Positions 1 through 6,026 of a DNA stretch of 8,985 bases are shown here, one piece after another. Numbering within the stretch: the stretch's first letter is position 1; each line of letters opens with the position of its first letter. A model generated the notes under the pieces. The model was not told where the DNA came from and ran no database searches. It worked only from the letters and a program-made list of their open reading frames with translations. Position numbers and translations under genes: made by a program. This DNA is from Candidatus Zixiibacteriota bacterium (GTDB lineage: Bacteria; Zixibacteria; MSB-5A5; GN15; JAAZOE01): NCBI GenBank assembly GCA_012797915.1, contig JAAZOE010000253.1:1-8985 (forward strand), given 5' to 3'.

Positions 1-861
1 GGCCGTCTCCACGGTCACGTTGGCGGTCATACCCGGCATCAGCTTGAGCTCGGGATTTTCGACGCTGATGATGACGGTATAGGTGACCACCGCCGAGGTG
101 ATTGTCGGCGACAGCCGCACCTGGCTGACCGTCCCGTTGAAGGTTTCATCGGTGTACGCATCCACGGTGAAAGAAACCGGCTGGCCGGCCTTGACGCTGC
201 CGATATCCGCCTCATCGATGCTGGCCTCCACTTGCATCCGGCGGAGATCGTTGGCAATGGTAAACAACGTGGGGGCCTGCAGGCTGGCGGCCACGGTCTG
301 GCCGGGATCGACGTCGCGCGAGATGACGACGCCGCTGATGGGGGCGCGAATGGTGGCGTATTTCAGGTTCACCTCGGCGCGCTGAAGCGCCGCCTCCGCC
401 TGACGCAGGGAGGCTTTGGCCGATTCCAGCGTGGATATGGCGGCATCCATATCGGCCTGCGTTCCCAGATTGGCTTTGAACAGCCCCTCGGTCCGGGTAA
501 AGCTGCGCTGAGCCTCATTGAGCTGCGCCTGGGCACGATCGAGGTTGGCCTTCTGCTCGTTGACCGATGCCCGCAGGAAGGTGGAATCGAGCTGAGCCAG
601 CAGCTGCCCCTGGGTAACGACGCTATTGAAATCGGCGTACAGCTTGTCGATGGTGCCGGAAACCTGCGAACCGACCTGGACGGTCTGCACCGCCTCCAGC
701 GTCCCGGTGGCGGTAATCGTAACGACGACGTCCCCCTGGTCAAGTTTGGTGGTTTGATACACCACCTTCGCCGTCTCCGACTTGCGAATCCAGAAATACC
801 CGGCCACCACGGCGATCAGAACGACGACAATGACCAGCCAAACCCATGTTTTCTTTTTCAT
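1..861 (-). CDS. MacA-like efflux periplasmic adaptor (HlyD/membrane-fusion family), 3' end cut by window edge
   Basis: I translated 287 uninterrupted codons from the ATG at 861-859 to the window edge; the C-terminus is missing. Residues 4-24 form one hydrophobic inner-membrane anchor after a lysine-rich start (MKKKTW). A biotinyl-lipoyl half-motif follows (about 48-90, GSQVSGTIDKLYADFNSVV), then an Ala/Gln-rich alpha-hairpin coiled coil (about 95-165). The second lipoyl half is at about 167-205 (YATIRAPISGVVISRDVDPG, then QTVAASLQAPTLFTIA), and the beta-barrel domain runs on from about 207 (MQVEASIDEADIGSVKAGQP). This order and the QAPTLFTIA stretch are typical of MacA/RND-type adaptors, which bridge an inner-membrane pump to an outer-membrane TolC channel. 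In MacAB the pump is an ABC permease, usually encoded just downstream, here off the left edge. AAGAGG lies close to the ATG and is a plausible but tight ribosome site. The missing C-terminus and partner leave MacA versus another RND adaptor undecided. Confidence 0.9.
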   Translation of the reverse strand, partial: MKKKTWVWLVIVVVLIAVVAGYFWIRKSETAKVVYQTTKLDQGDVVVTITATGTLEAVQTVQVGSQVSGTIDKLYADFNSVVTQGQLLAQLDSTFLRASVNEQKANLDRAQAQLNEAQRSFTRTEGLFKANLGTQADMDAAISTLESAKASLRQAEAALQRAEVNLKYATIRAPISGVVISRDVDPGQTVAASLQAPTLFTIANDLRRMQVEASIDEADIGSVKAGQPVSFTVDAYTDETFNGTVSQVRLSPTITSAVVTYTVIISVENPELKLMPGMTANVTVETA

Positions 862-1059
862 ACCTCTTCTCTTTCTTCGACCATCCGATCTCCAGCGCAG
901 TCCGCGAGGCGTCTCCTCGCCGCCTCCGGCATCCGACTCCGCCCGGAGCCTGATTTTTTTATACGTAGCAATGAAACGGTCGGCCAGATAACTCCCTCAC
1001 GCAATCGTGTAACATATTGTAACCTGTCCGTTCATGGCCGGTTCCCGAGAGGAAACCGT
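862..1059 (-). promoter_or_regulatory. Leader/promoter region of the efflux adaptor gene, with phased TGTAAC repeats
   Basis: This gap of about 200 bp lies between the ettA stop and the adaptor start. Read on the minus strand it holds a TATAAA box (958-963), about 96 bases before the ATG, with no convincing -35 at 16-18 bp. Upstream of it the plus-strand hexamer TGTAAC occurs at 1008-1013 and again at 1018-1023. The exact 10-bp spacing puts both copies on one face of the helix, as expected for a regulator binding site. A run of seven A (minus strand, 954-960) directly follows the TATA box. Efflux operons are often controlled by a local repressor, but no regulator gene is visible here. Promoter and operator are suggestions from sequence only. 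Confidence 0.35.
1039..1058 (-). terminator. Weak hairpin just after ettA stop
   Basis: Two bases past the ettA stop codon, CGGTTTCC and GGGAACCG can pair around a TCTC loop with a single mismatch. No T-run follows on the minus strand, so it is not a canonical intrinsic terminator. It could protect the 3' end or give partial termination. Confidence 0.25.
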
Positions 1060-2739
1060 TCAACTCCTCACCAGCCGATGGTACCGCAGACGGCGGTTTT
1101 CGAACATCTTCTCCCCCAGCTCCCGGCTCCGCCATTCCTGATATTCCTTGAAATTGCCGTCGAACCAGCGCAGTTTCCCCTCTCCTTCGAAGACCAGCAG
1201 GTGAGTGCAGACCCGGTCGAGGAAGAACCGGTCGTGGCTGATGACCAGGACGCACCCTTTGTAATTCAGAATCGCCTCTTCCAGCATCCGCAGGGTGTTG
1301 ACATCGAGATCGTTGGTCGGCTCATCCAGGAGCAGAACGTTGCCGCCGGATTTGAGGACCTTGGCCAGATGACAGCGGTTCCGTTCCCCGCCGGAGAGCT
1401 GGTCGACCGTCTTCTGCTGGTCCGGTCCCTTGAATCCGAACCGGGCCAAGTATTGCCGAATCGGCATCGTCCGTTTTCCCAATGCGATTTCGGAGGCCCC
1501 TTCGCCGACCTCGTCTAATAGACTTAATCCCGCCACCAGCGACTGCCGGTCCTGGTCGACATAGACCAGTTTTACGGTCGACCCGATGGTGATCCGCCCT
1601 TGATCCGGCTTTTCCTGCCCGGCCAGCATCCGGAAGAGAGTTGTCTTGCCGGCCCCGTTGGGACCGACCAGGCCGACCACCGCCGATCGGGGGATGGCGA
1701 AGGTGGCCTCCGTAAACAGGACGGAATCGTCGTACTGCTTGGAAACGCCATCAAATTCGATCACCTGATCGCCGAGATCCGGACCCGGGGCGATTTGGAT
1801 GACGGCATCGTCTTCTTTGGAGGCGGCCGCTTCGCGGGCCACCAGCTGCTCGTATTCGACGATGCGGGCGTGGGCCAGTTGATGGCGGTCCCGGTTGCTC
1901 ATCTTGATCCAAGCCAGTTCATGAGCCAGCATCCGCGCCCGGGGAGTGTCCTTCTTTTCATCGGCGGTCAGCTTGGCGAGTTTCTGCTCCAGCCAGGAGC
2001 TGTAATTGCCTTCGTACGGCAGGCCGTATCCGCCCTCCAATTCGAGAATCCACTTGGTGATGTTGTCCAGAAAATAGCGGTCGTGCGTGACGATGATCAC
2101 CGTGCCGGGATATTCGCGCAGCTGCATTTCCAGCCACTGCACGGTCTCGGCATCGAGGTGGTTGGTCGGTTCGTCCAGAAGCAGCAGGTCGGGCCGTTCC
2201 AGCAAAGCGGTGCAGAGGGCGACGCGCCGCTTTTCGCCGCCGCTGAGAGTCTTGATGACCCGGTCGTCATCGGGCAGACAGAGGGCATCGGCGGCAACCC
2301 GCAGATGATGATCGAGGTTCCAGGCGTCGGCGGCATCCAGCTTGTCCTGCAGTTCCCCCATCCGGGCCAACGCCTTTTCCATGTCGTCGTCCCCCATCGG
2401 CTCTCCCATCCGGGCGGTCAGGTCGTTGAACTCCGCCAGGAGCGCGGCCGTTTTTTCGAACGCCTGTTCCAGGGTCTGCCGGACGGTCAAGTCGGGAGCG
2501 AGTTGCGGTTCCTGATCGACGATCCGCGCCCGGTATCCGGGGGTGATGAACGCCTCCCCCTGGAAGGAATCATCCCGGCCGGCCATGATCCGCAACACGG
2601 TGGTCTTGCCGGCGCCGTTTTCCCCCACGATGCCGATTTTGGCGCCGGGGAAGAAGCAGAGGTTGATATCCCGCAAGACCTGCTTCTGGCCGTAAAACTT
2701 GTTCATCCGAAGCATCGTGAAAATGTACTTGTCCGCCAT
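1060..2739 (-). CDS. ettA: EttA, energy-dependent translational throttle protein (ABC-F ATPase)
   Basis: This 559-residue soluble protein carries two ABC cassettes and no membrane segments. Cassette 1 has Walker A GENGAGKTT (39-47), Q-loop at QEPQL (76-80), signature LSGGE (165-169), Walker B LLLLDEPTN with catalytic Glu190, and switch His219. Cassette 2 has GPNGAGKTT (359-367), LSGGE (448-452), LLLDEPTN with Glu473, and His502. The insert at about 90-140 corresponds to the arm domain that EttA uses to contact ribosomal protein L1, and about 240-320 is the inter-cassette linker. The opening (YIFTMLRMNK, then FFPGAKIGIVG) and the ending (GEKMFENRRLRYHRL) closely follow E. coli EttA, which is 555 residues. 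EttA binds the ribosomal E site and gates the first elongation step according to ATP/ADP level. AAGGAAAG at 2749-2756 precedes the ATG. The start is 22 bp after the pepF stop, so co-transcription with pepF is likely. Confidence 0.95.
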   Translation of the reverse strand: MADKYIFTMLRMNKFYGQKQVLRDINLCFFPGAKIGIVGENGAGKTTVLRIMAGRDDSFQGEAFITPGYRARIVDQEPQLAPDLTVRQTLEQAFEKTAALLAEFNDLTARMGEPMGDDDMEKALARMGELQDKLDAADAWNLDHHLRVAADALCLPDDDRVIKTLSGGEKRRVALCTALLERPDLLLLDEPTNHLDAETVQWLEMQLREYPGTVIIVTHDRYFLDNITKWILELEGGYGLPYEGNYSSWLEQKLAKLTADEKKDTPRARMLAHELAWIKMSNRDRHQLAHARIVEYEQLVAREAAASKEDDAVIQIAPGPDLGDQVIEFDGVSKQYDDSVLFTEATFAIPRSAVVGLVGPNGAGKTTLFRMLAGQEKPDQGRITIGSTVKLVYVDQDRQSLVAGLSLLDEVGEGASEIALGKRTMPIRQYLARFGFKGPDQQKTVDQLSGGERNRCHLAKVLKSGGNVLLLDEPTNDLDVNTLRMLEEAILNYKGCVLVISHDRFFLDRVCTHLLVFEGEGKLRWFDGNFKEYQEWRSRELGEKMFENRRLRYHRLVRS

Positions 2740-2748
2740 GACTCGATT

Positions 2749-2756
2749 CTTTCCTT
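2749..2756 (-). promoter_or_regulatory. Ribosome binding site of ettA
   Basis: AAGGAAAG on the minus strand lies within the 22-bp gap between the pepF stop and the ettA ATG. It supports the start at 2739 and independent ribosome entry on a shared messenger. Confidence 0.55.
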
Positions 2757-2761
2757 CCGGG

Positions 2762-4582
2762 CTATGCCGTCAACTTATTGACCTCGTCCACCCAGCGGCC
2801 GAACAGATCCAGGGTGGCTTTGACCGGTTCGGACGAGGCCATATCCACGCCGCATCGTTTCAGCAGTTCGATCGGGTAGTCGCTTCCCCCGGCCGACAGC
2901 AGGGCCAAGTAGCGATCGACGATCCCCCTTTCGCCGGCAAGGAATTTACTCAGGATCGCCTGCGAGGCGGCGTACGAGGTGGCATATTGATAGACATAGA
3001 AGTTCATGTAGAAATGGGGTATCCGCGACCAGCGGTATGGCCCGTATTCATCCACGGTCACCGCCGGGCCGTAATACTGCCGAAGCAAATCGGCCCACAA
3101 ACCGTTCAGCCGGTCGGGGGATAACGCCTCCCCCTTCTCCACCAACTCGTGAGCGACCAGTTCGAACCGGGCGTACATCACCTGATGGAAGAACGTCCGG
3201 AAGGCGCCGTCGATCTGCCGGTCGAGCAGGAACAGTTTCTGTTTCGGATCGGTCGCCTTCTGGAGGAGATGGTGAACCAGCAGGCCTTCGTTCAACGTCG
3301 AGGCCACTTCGGCCACGAAGATGGAGTAGTCGGCTTTCGAAAACGGCTGGGCGGCGTTGGTCAGCGAGCTGTGCAGGGCGTGCCCCATCTCATGGGCCAG
3401 CGTGAACATGTTGTCGATCGTGTCGTTGTAATTCATCAGCACGAACGGATGGGTGGTGTAGGTGCGCCAGTTGTACGCCCCGCCCGCTTTCCCTTCGGTC
3501 TCGAAGACATCCACCCAACGGTTGCGAAAACCGTCGCGCATGACTTTGACGTATGTATCGCCCAACGGGGCGACCGCCGCCAGAACCGTCTCCACCGCCT
3601 GCTCGTACGGCACCTGATAATCCTGATCCGGAAACAACGGGCAGAAGACATCGTACGGGTAAAGGTCATCGAGTTTCAGGATTTTCCGCCGCAGAGCCAT
3701 GGCTTCATGCAACTTCGTCAGGCCGGCTTCGGTCGCATCCAAAAGGGAATGATACACGGAAACGGGGATATTGCCGCCGTCGAGCGCGGCTTCGAGGCAA
3801 CTGCCGTACCGTCGCGCCCGGGCATAGAAGACATCCTTGTTGATCGTCGCCGCCAGCGCCGCTCCGAGGGTGTTAATATGGTCCTTGTAGACCGACATGA
3901 AGGCGTCATTGGCCGATCGGCGAACGCCGCGGTCGGATGATTCCATGAACTTGGCGTACCGCTCCTTGGTCAGACGGACCTCGGCCCCCCGCTCATCGGT
4001 GATGACCGGGTATTTTAGGTCGGCGTCGTCCAACAGGCTGAAAATGGTATCCGGCCCCTGCGCCATCATGGCACTCTGCGCCAGCAACTCCTCGACCTCC
4101 GCCGACCGGATATGGGTCCGCGAGCGGATTAAGTCGCGGATATAGAAATCATAGAGGTCGATCCGGGGGAAGCGCCGGCTGAGATCGAGCAGGCGGTCGT
4201 CGCTGATGGCCAGCAGTTCCGGTTCCACGAACGAGTAGGCGGCCGCCCCCCGAGAGGCCAGCATGGCCGCCCGGTTGCTCAGCTCCTGGTATTTGGACAC
4301 CCGACTGTCCAGGTCCTGGTTCAGTTTGGCATATTGGTACAGGTTGGCCAGGGTGACTCCCAGACGGATGCGGGTCTCGAGGCAGTCGAAGAGGATTTCC
4401 GGACTGTCGCCGAGACGCCCGGAAAATTCGGCCGCCCGGCCGATCAGCGCTTCCGCCGCTTGAAAATCCTTCTCCCAGTCGGCATCCGACGGGTACAATT
4501 CGCCCAGGTTCCAGGTGTATTTTTCCTCCATATCCGCCCGCTGCGGAATGGCATGAGAAGAAGATTTTCCGGTCGGGGTCAT
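2762..4582 (-). CDS. pepF: Oligoendopeptidase F (M3B family zinc metallopeptidase)
   Basis: This 606-residue cytosolic protein has no signal peptide and the usual length for PepF. The zinc motif HEMGH is at 397-401: His397 and His401 are ligands and Glu398 is the general base. The third ligand is Glu425 in the M3 signature VAEVASTLNE. The conserved C-terminal segment IPHFYMNFYVYQYATSYAAS (521-540) supplies the His/Tyr substrate-binding residues of this family. The N-terminal helical region (about 20-200), including WNLGELYPSDADW and NLYQYAKLNQDLDSRVSKY, is also typical. The enzyme cuts short peptides and acts in peptide recycling or nutrition. I kept the ATG at 4582 because AAAGGAA sits just before it; the alternative Met18 has no clear ribosome site. 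The gene ends with TAG, which shows that amber works as a stop in this genome. It is followed at 22 bp by ettA. Confidence 0.95.
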   Translation of the reverse strand: MTPTGKSSSHAIPQRADMEEKYTWNLGELYPSDADWEKDFQAAEALIGRAAEFSGRLGDSPEILFDCLETRIRLGVTLANLYQYAKLNQDLDSRVSKYQELSNRAAMLASRGAAAYSFVEPELLAISDDRLLDLSRRFPRIDLYDFYIRDLIRSRTHIRSAEVEELLAQSAMMAQGPDTIFSLLDDADLKYPVITDERGAEVRLTKERYAKFMESSDRGVRRSANDAFMSVYKDHINTLGAALAATINKDVFYARARRYGSCLEAALDGGNIPVSVYHSLLDATEAGLTKLHEAMALRRKILKLDDLYPYDVFCPLFPDQDYQVPYEQAVETVLAAVAPLGDTYVKVMRDGFRNRWVDVFETEGKAGGAYNWRTYTTHPFVLMNYNDTIDNMFTLAHEMGHALHSSLTNAAQPFSKADYSIFVAEVASTLNEGLLVHHLLQKATDPKQKLFLLDRQIDGAFRTFFHQVMYARFELVAHELVEKGEALSPDRLNGLWADLLRQYYGPAVTVDEYGPYRWSRIPHFYMNFYVYQYATSYAASQAILSKFLAGERGIVDRYLALLSAGGSDYPIELLKRCGVDMASSEPVKATLDLFGRWVDEVNKLTA

Positions 4583-4719
4583 CGGGTTCCTTTCGACACC
4601 GTTATCTTTCGACCGGTCAATTAATACAATTCTGGGTCAATTTCAAGTGGGGAAGGCAAAATAGGCTTATCGGAAAGAGCATTTCACATAGAATCAAATG
4701 GATATCGACCGAGACGGCA

Positions 4720-4741
4720 GGCCGGAGATTTTTCTCCGGCC
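4720..4741. repeat. Perfect 9-bp inverted repeat with tetraloop
   Basis: GGCCGGAGA and TCTCCGGCC pair perfectly around a TTTT loop. The site is about 90 bp past the end of the secretin gene on the minus strand. No T-run follows on either strand. It may be a second terminator-like or mRNA-stabilising element. Confidence 0.5.
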
Positions 4742-4775
4742 GCCCAAGTTCGACCTGAAGGATATCGAAGATGGA

Positions 4776-4806
4776 CGGGCGGGATATTGGCCGGGACTCC
4801 CGCCCG
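4776..4806 (-). terminator. Hairpin downstream of the secretin gene (possible terminator without T-tract)
   Basis: CGGGCGGGA (4776-4784) and TCCCGCCCG (4798-4806) form a perfect 9-bp GC-rich stem with a 13-base loop. It begins 22 bases after the TAA stop of the secretin frame. No T-run follows, so efficient intrinsic termination is uncertain. Confidence 0.4.
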
Positions 4807-4828
4807 ATTCACCTTTCGAGAGCCGGGA

Positions 4829-5245
4829 TTATTTGCCTCCCTCGGCCGCAGGAACGATGCTCCCGCTCGTGGGGGCGAAATCAACCACGCGGGGGGTCAG
4901 AACCATGTAACTTTCCACGTTCTCTCGAATGGTCGTTTCCCGCGAGAACAAAAACGGCAGGACATATCCGAGAAGCGGGAACCGTTTCTTGGCTTTGATA
5001 TTGACCGTCTGGGTCAGGCCACCCAGCAGGACCGATTCGCCGTTTTTCACCACGACCGTGTTTTCCAGCATCTGCCCGTCTTTGAGGAGACTTTTGGAGT
5101 TATCCGTTCCCATTTGAGTGTACTCGGCGTTAATCCGGAGCGTGATATATCCGTTTTCAGTAAGTGACGGCACGACGGTCATGGTCAATTCGGCGTCCAT
5201 GGTGTCAATTTCATACAAACTCGAATAGCTTCCGAATTTAGCGAC
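4829..5245 (-). CDS. C-terminal part of interrupted secretin (barrel half), same frame after the amber codon
   Basis: These 138 codons follow directly in frame after the TAG. They contain the second half of a secretin core: AELTMTVVPSLTENGYITLRI (usual form L.V.P.I...G.I.L.I), then VVVKNGESVLLGGL (usual form V.DG.TVVLGGL), FPLLGYVLPFLF (usual form PLLGDIPVLGYLF) and YMVLTPRVVD (usual form L.V.LTPRIV). A TTG at 5216-5218 is the first possible restart, and an ATG occurs a few codons later in DTMDAE. Neither has a good ribosome site, and the fragment would lack a signal peptide. It is therefore probably not made as a functional protein unless the amber codon is read through. Confidence 0.5.
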   Translation of the reverse strand, partial: VAKFGSYSSLYEIDTMDAELTMTVVPSLTENGYITLRINAEYTQMGTDNSKSLLKDGQMLENTVVVKNGESVLLGGLTQTVNIKAKKRFPLLGYVLPFLFSRETTIRENVESYMVLTPRVVDFAPTSGSIVPAAEGGK

Positions 5246-5893
5246 CTAGGCGATACGCTGACCATCGAGCAGACTGGCCCGACTGTTGTTGAGCGTCAGA
5301 ATCCTCGGCGCGTTGCGGATTTCGGCCACGCCAGCCGAATCCAATATCCGAACTACATCGCCGACGGTAAAGGAGATTTGGTCACTCGAATTAAGATTCC
5401 TTTGGATGCTCGTATGACCATACTCAAAGTCTTCTGCATAACGGAAGGCGGTGGATGTATTCGAATGCTCCAATAACGTCTCCCAATCGAGGCCGATGTT
5501 GCGGGCTTTGGACGTATTGATCTGGATGATCTTGACCTCGATCTCGATCTGGCGCGGGGCGATATCGATTGCCTGAATCAACGAGACCGCCTGGTCGACA
5601 TCGGCGGCGACGCCGGAAACGATAATCAGGTTGGCGGCGTCATTGACCCGCAGATCGACATAATGGTTGCCATCAGGGAACCGCCAATCCAGTACGTACC
5701 CGCCGCCGTACGGTCGCGCCCCAACGACGGTTAATATCTCCATCGGCGGGACGTAGTTGGGCTTATAGGTGGTAACGTCGGCGGCGGCGGTGGTCACCGG
5801 GGCCGTGGCCGCAGGCTCCTGCGCGATCGCGATGGCCGCCAGCGCCGTCAGACAAACCAAAAGACAGAACAACCCCCGAATGCCGGTGATCAT
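5246..5893 (-). CDS. N-terminal part of interrupted secretin (signal peptide, N-domain, first part of core)
   Basis: These 215 residues would be made if the amber codon stops translation. Residues 1-24 are a Sec signal peptide (MITGIRG, then a Leu/Ala-rich core ending AIAIAQ). A Thr/Ala/Pro-rich linker follows to about 48. Residues about 78-113 (YVDLRVNDAANLIIVSGVAA, then DVDQAVSLIQAID) resemble the small N1-type domain of secretins, with the typical N-L-I-V-x-G-x-x-x-D pattern. IEIEVKIIQINTSKARNIGLDW (about 116-137) is the conserved strand opening the secretin domain (usual form VEVEALIVEV...G.....W). The segment EIRNAPRILTLNNSRASLLDG (191-211) matches the core motif in which N and A are near-invariant. 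Without the last strands this product could not complete the barrel. Confidence 0.6.
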   Translation of the reverse strand: MITGIRGLFCLLVCLTALAAIAIAQEPAATAPVTTAAADVTTYKPNYVPPMEILTVVGARPYGGGYVLDWRFPDGNHYVDLRVNDAANLIIVSGVAADVDQAVSLIQAIDIAPRQIEIEVKIIQINTSKARNIGLDWETLLEHSNTSTAFRYAEDFEYGHTSIQRNLNSSDQISFTVGDVVRILDSAGVAEIRNAPRILTLNNSRASLLDGQRIA

Positions 5894-5965
5894 AGTACCT
5901 CCCTTGATGATGCCGGTTATACGTTGTGTATGATTCTATGCAGGCATTTCGGGGCGGAAAGTCAA
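5894..5965 (-). promoter_or_regulatory. Putative promoter and strong ribosome site of the secretin gene
   Basis: On the minus strand AAGGGAGGT lies just before the ATG at 5893, a near-perfect Shine-Dalgarno. Farther upstream are TTGACT (complement of 5960-5965), TAGAAT (complement of 5933-5938) and TATAAC (complement of 5916-5921). TTGACT to TAGAAT is 21 bp, longer than the usual 17, so the exact promoter is uncertain. The region lies just after the hairpin that closes the M16 unit, which suggests separate transcription. Confidence 0.4.
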
Positions 5966-5974
5966 GCGGTTTGA

Positions 5975-6005
5975 GCGGAGGATGGGGTGCGTCCCCATCC
6001 TCCGC
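5975..6005 (-). terminator. Perfect 13-bp hairpin ending the M16 peptidase unit
   Basis: GCGGAGGATGGGG (5975-5987) and CCCCATCCTCCGC (5993-6005) pair without mismatch around a TGCGT loop. The stem starts 21 bases after the stop of the second M16 gene. No T-run follows on the minus strand. It is the strongest stem noticed in the window and probably separates the M16 transcript from the secretin gene. Confidence 0.55.
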
Positions 6006-6026
6006 ATCGAAGCATTTCGGCGACGG

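Larger units (their letters stand above)
4583..4828 (-). promoter_or_regulatory. pepF upstream region with 20-bp-phased GGTCAATT repeats and two hairpins
   Basis: The 246 bp between pepF and the secretin gene hold no convincing gene. Near pepF, GGTCAATT (plus strand) occurs at 4615-4622 and at 4635-4642, exactly two helical turns apart. The first copy overlaps the palindrome GACCGGTC (4611-4618). Possible minus-strand promoter elements overlap these repeats: TTGAAA (complement of 4641-4646) and an AT-rich TATTAA/TTAATT (about 4619-4626). The spacing is sub-optimal, so the promoter itself is weakly supported. The rest of the gap carries two hairpins, listed separately, and two copies of GATATCGA (4701-4708 and 4761-4768). 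Confidence 0.35.
4829..5893 (-). pseudogene. Short secretin (type II/III secretion family) interrupted by one in-frame TAG
   Basis: Positions 5893 down to 4829 form one continuous reading frame of 354 codons plus a TAA stop, broken only by TAG at 5246-5248 (codon 216). Around the break the frame reads DGQRIA-stop-VAKFGSYSSLYEID. Secretins commonly have a Tyr here (a pattern like VGEEIPYVT), so TAC or TAT to TAG by a single base change is the simplest history. Secretins form multimeric outer-membrane pores. This one has a signal peptide, only one small N-domain and a secretin core, much shorter than PilQ or GspD (usually 600 or more residues). No other secretion or pilus gene is adjacent. GGGAGGT stands just before the ATG. 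The frame ends with normal secretin features, so the lesion looks recent. A sequencing error or natural readthrough remains possible. Confidence 0.8.

Noticed and set aside
924..960. CTCCGG/CCGGAG stem followed by seven T on the plus strand, terminator-like
   Set aside because: No plus-strand gene precedes it, and the T-run is the A-run after the TATA box of the minus-strand adaptor gene.
232..1518. Long plus-strand open frame of 428 codons antisense to the adaptor and ettA
   Set aside because: It lies opposite two well-conserved genes, and its translation has no recognisable domain. Long antisense frames are common in GC-rich DNA.
1600..2781. Plus-strand open frame of 393 codons antisense to ettA
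   Set aside because: It fully mirrors the ABC-F gene and is a codon-bias shadow without family motifs.
4698..4910. Small plus-strand frame beginning MDIDRDGRPEIF, recalling calcium-binding DxDxDG repeats
   Set aside because: There is only one such motif and no clear ribosome site. It runs into the secretin gene on the other strand and includes the hairpins. Chance is more likely.
5246..5248. Amber codon as pyrrolysine or general stop reassignment
   Set aside because: No pyl genes or downstream insertion element are visible, pepF uses TAG as a true stop, and secretins are not known pyrrolysine proteins. It is left only as a question for the genome.
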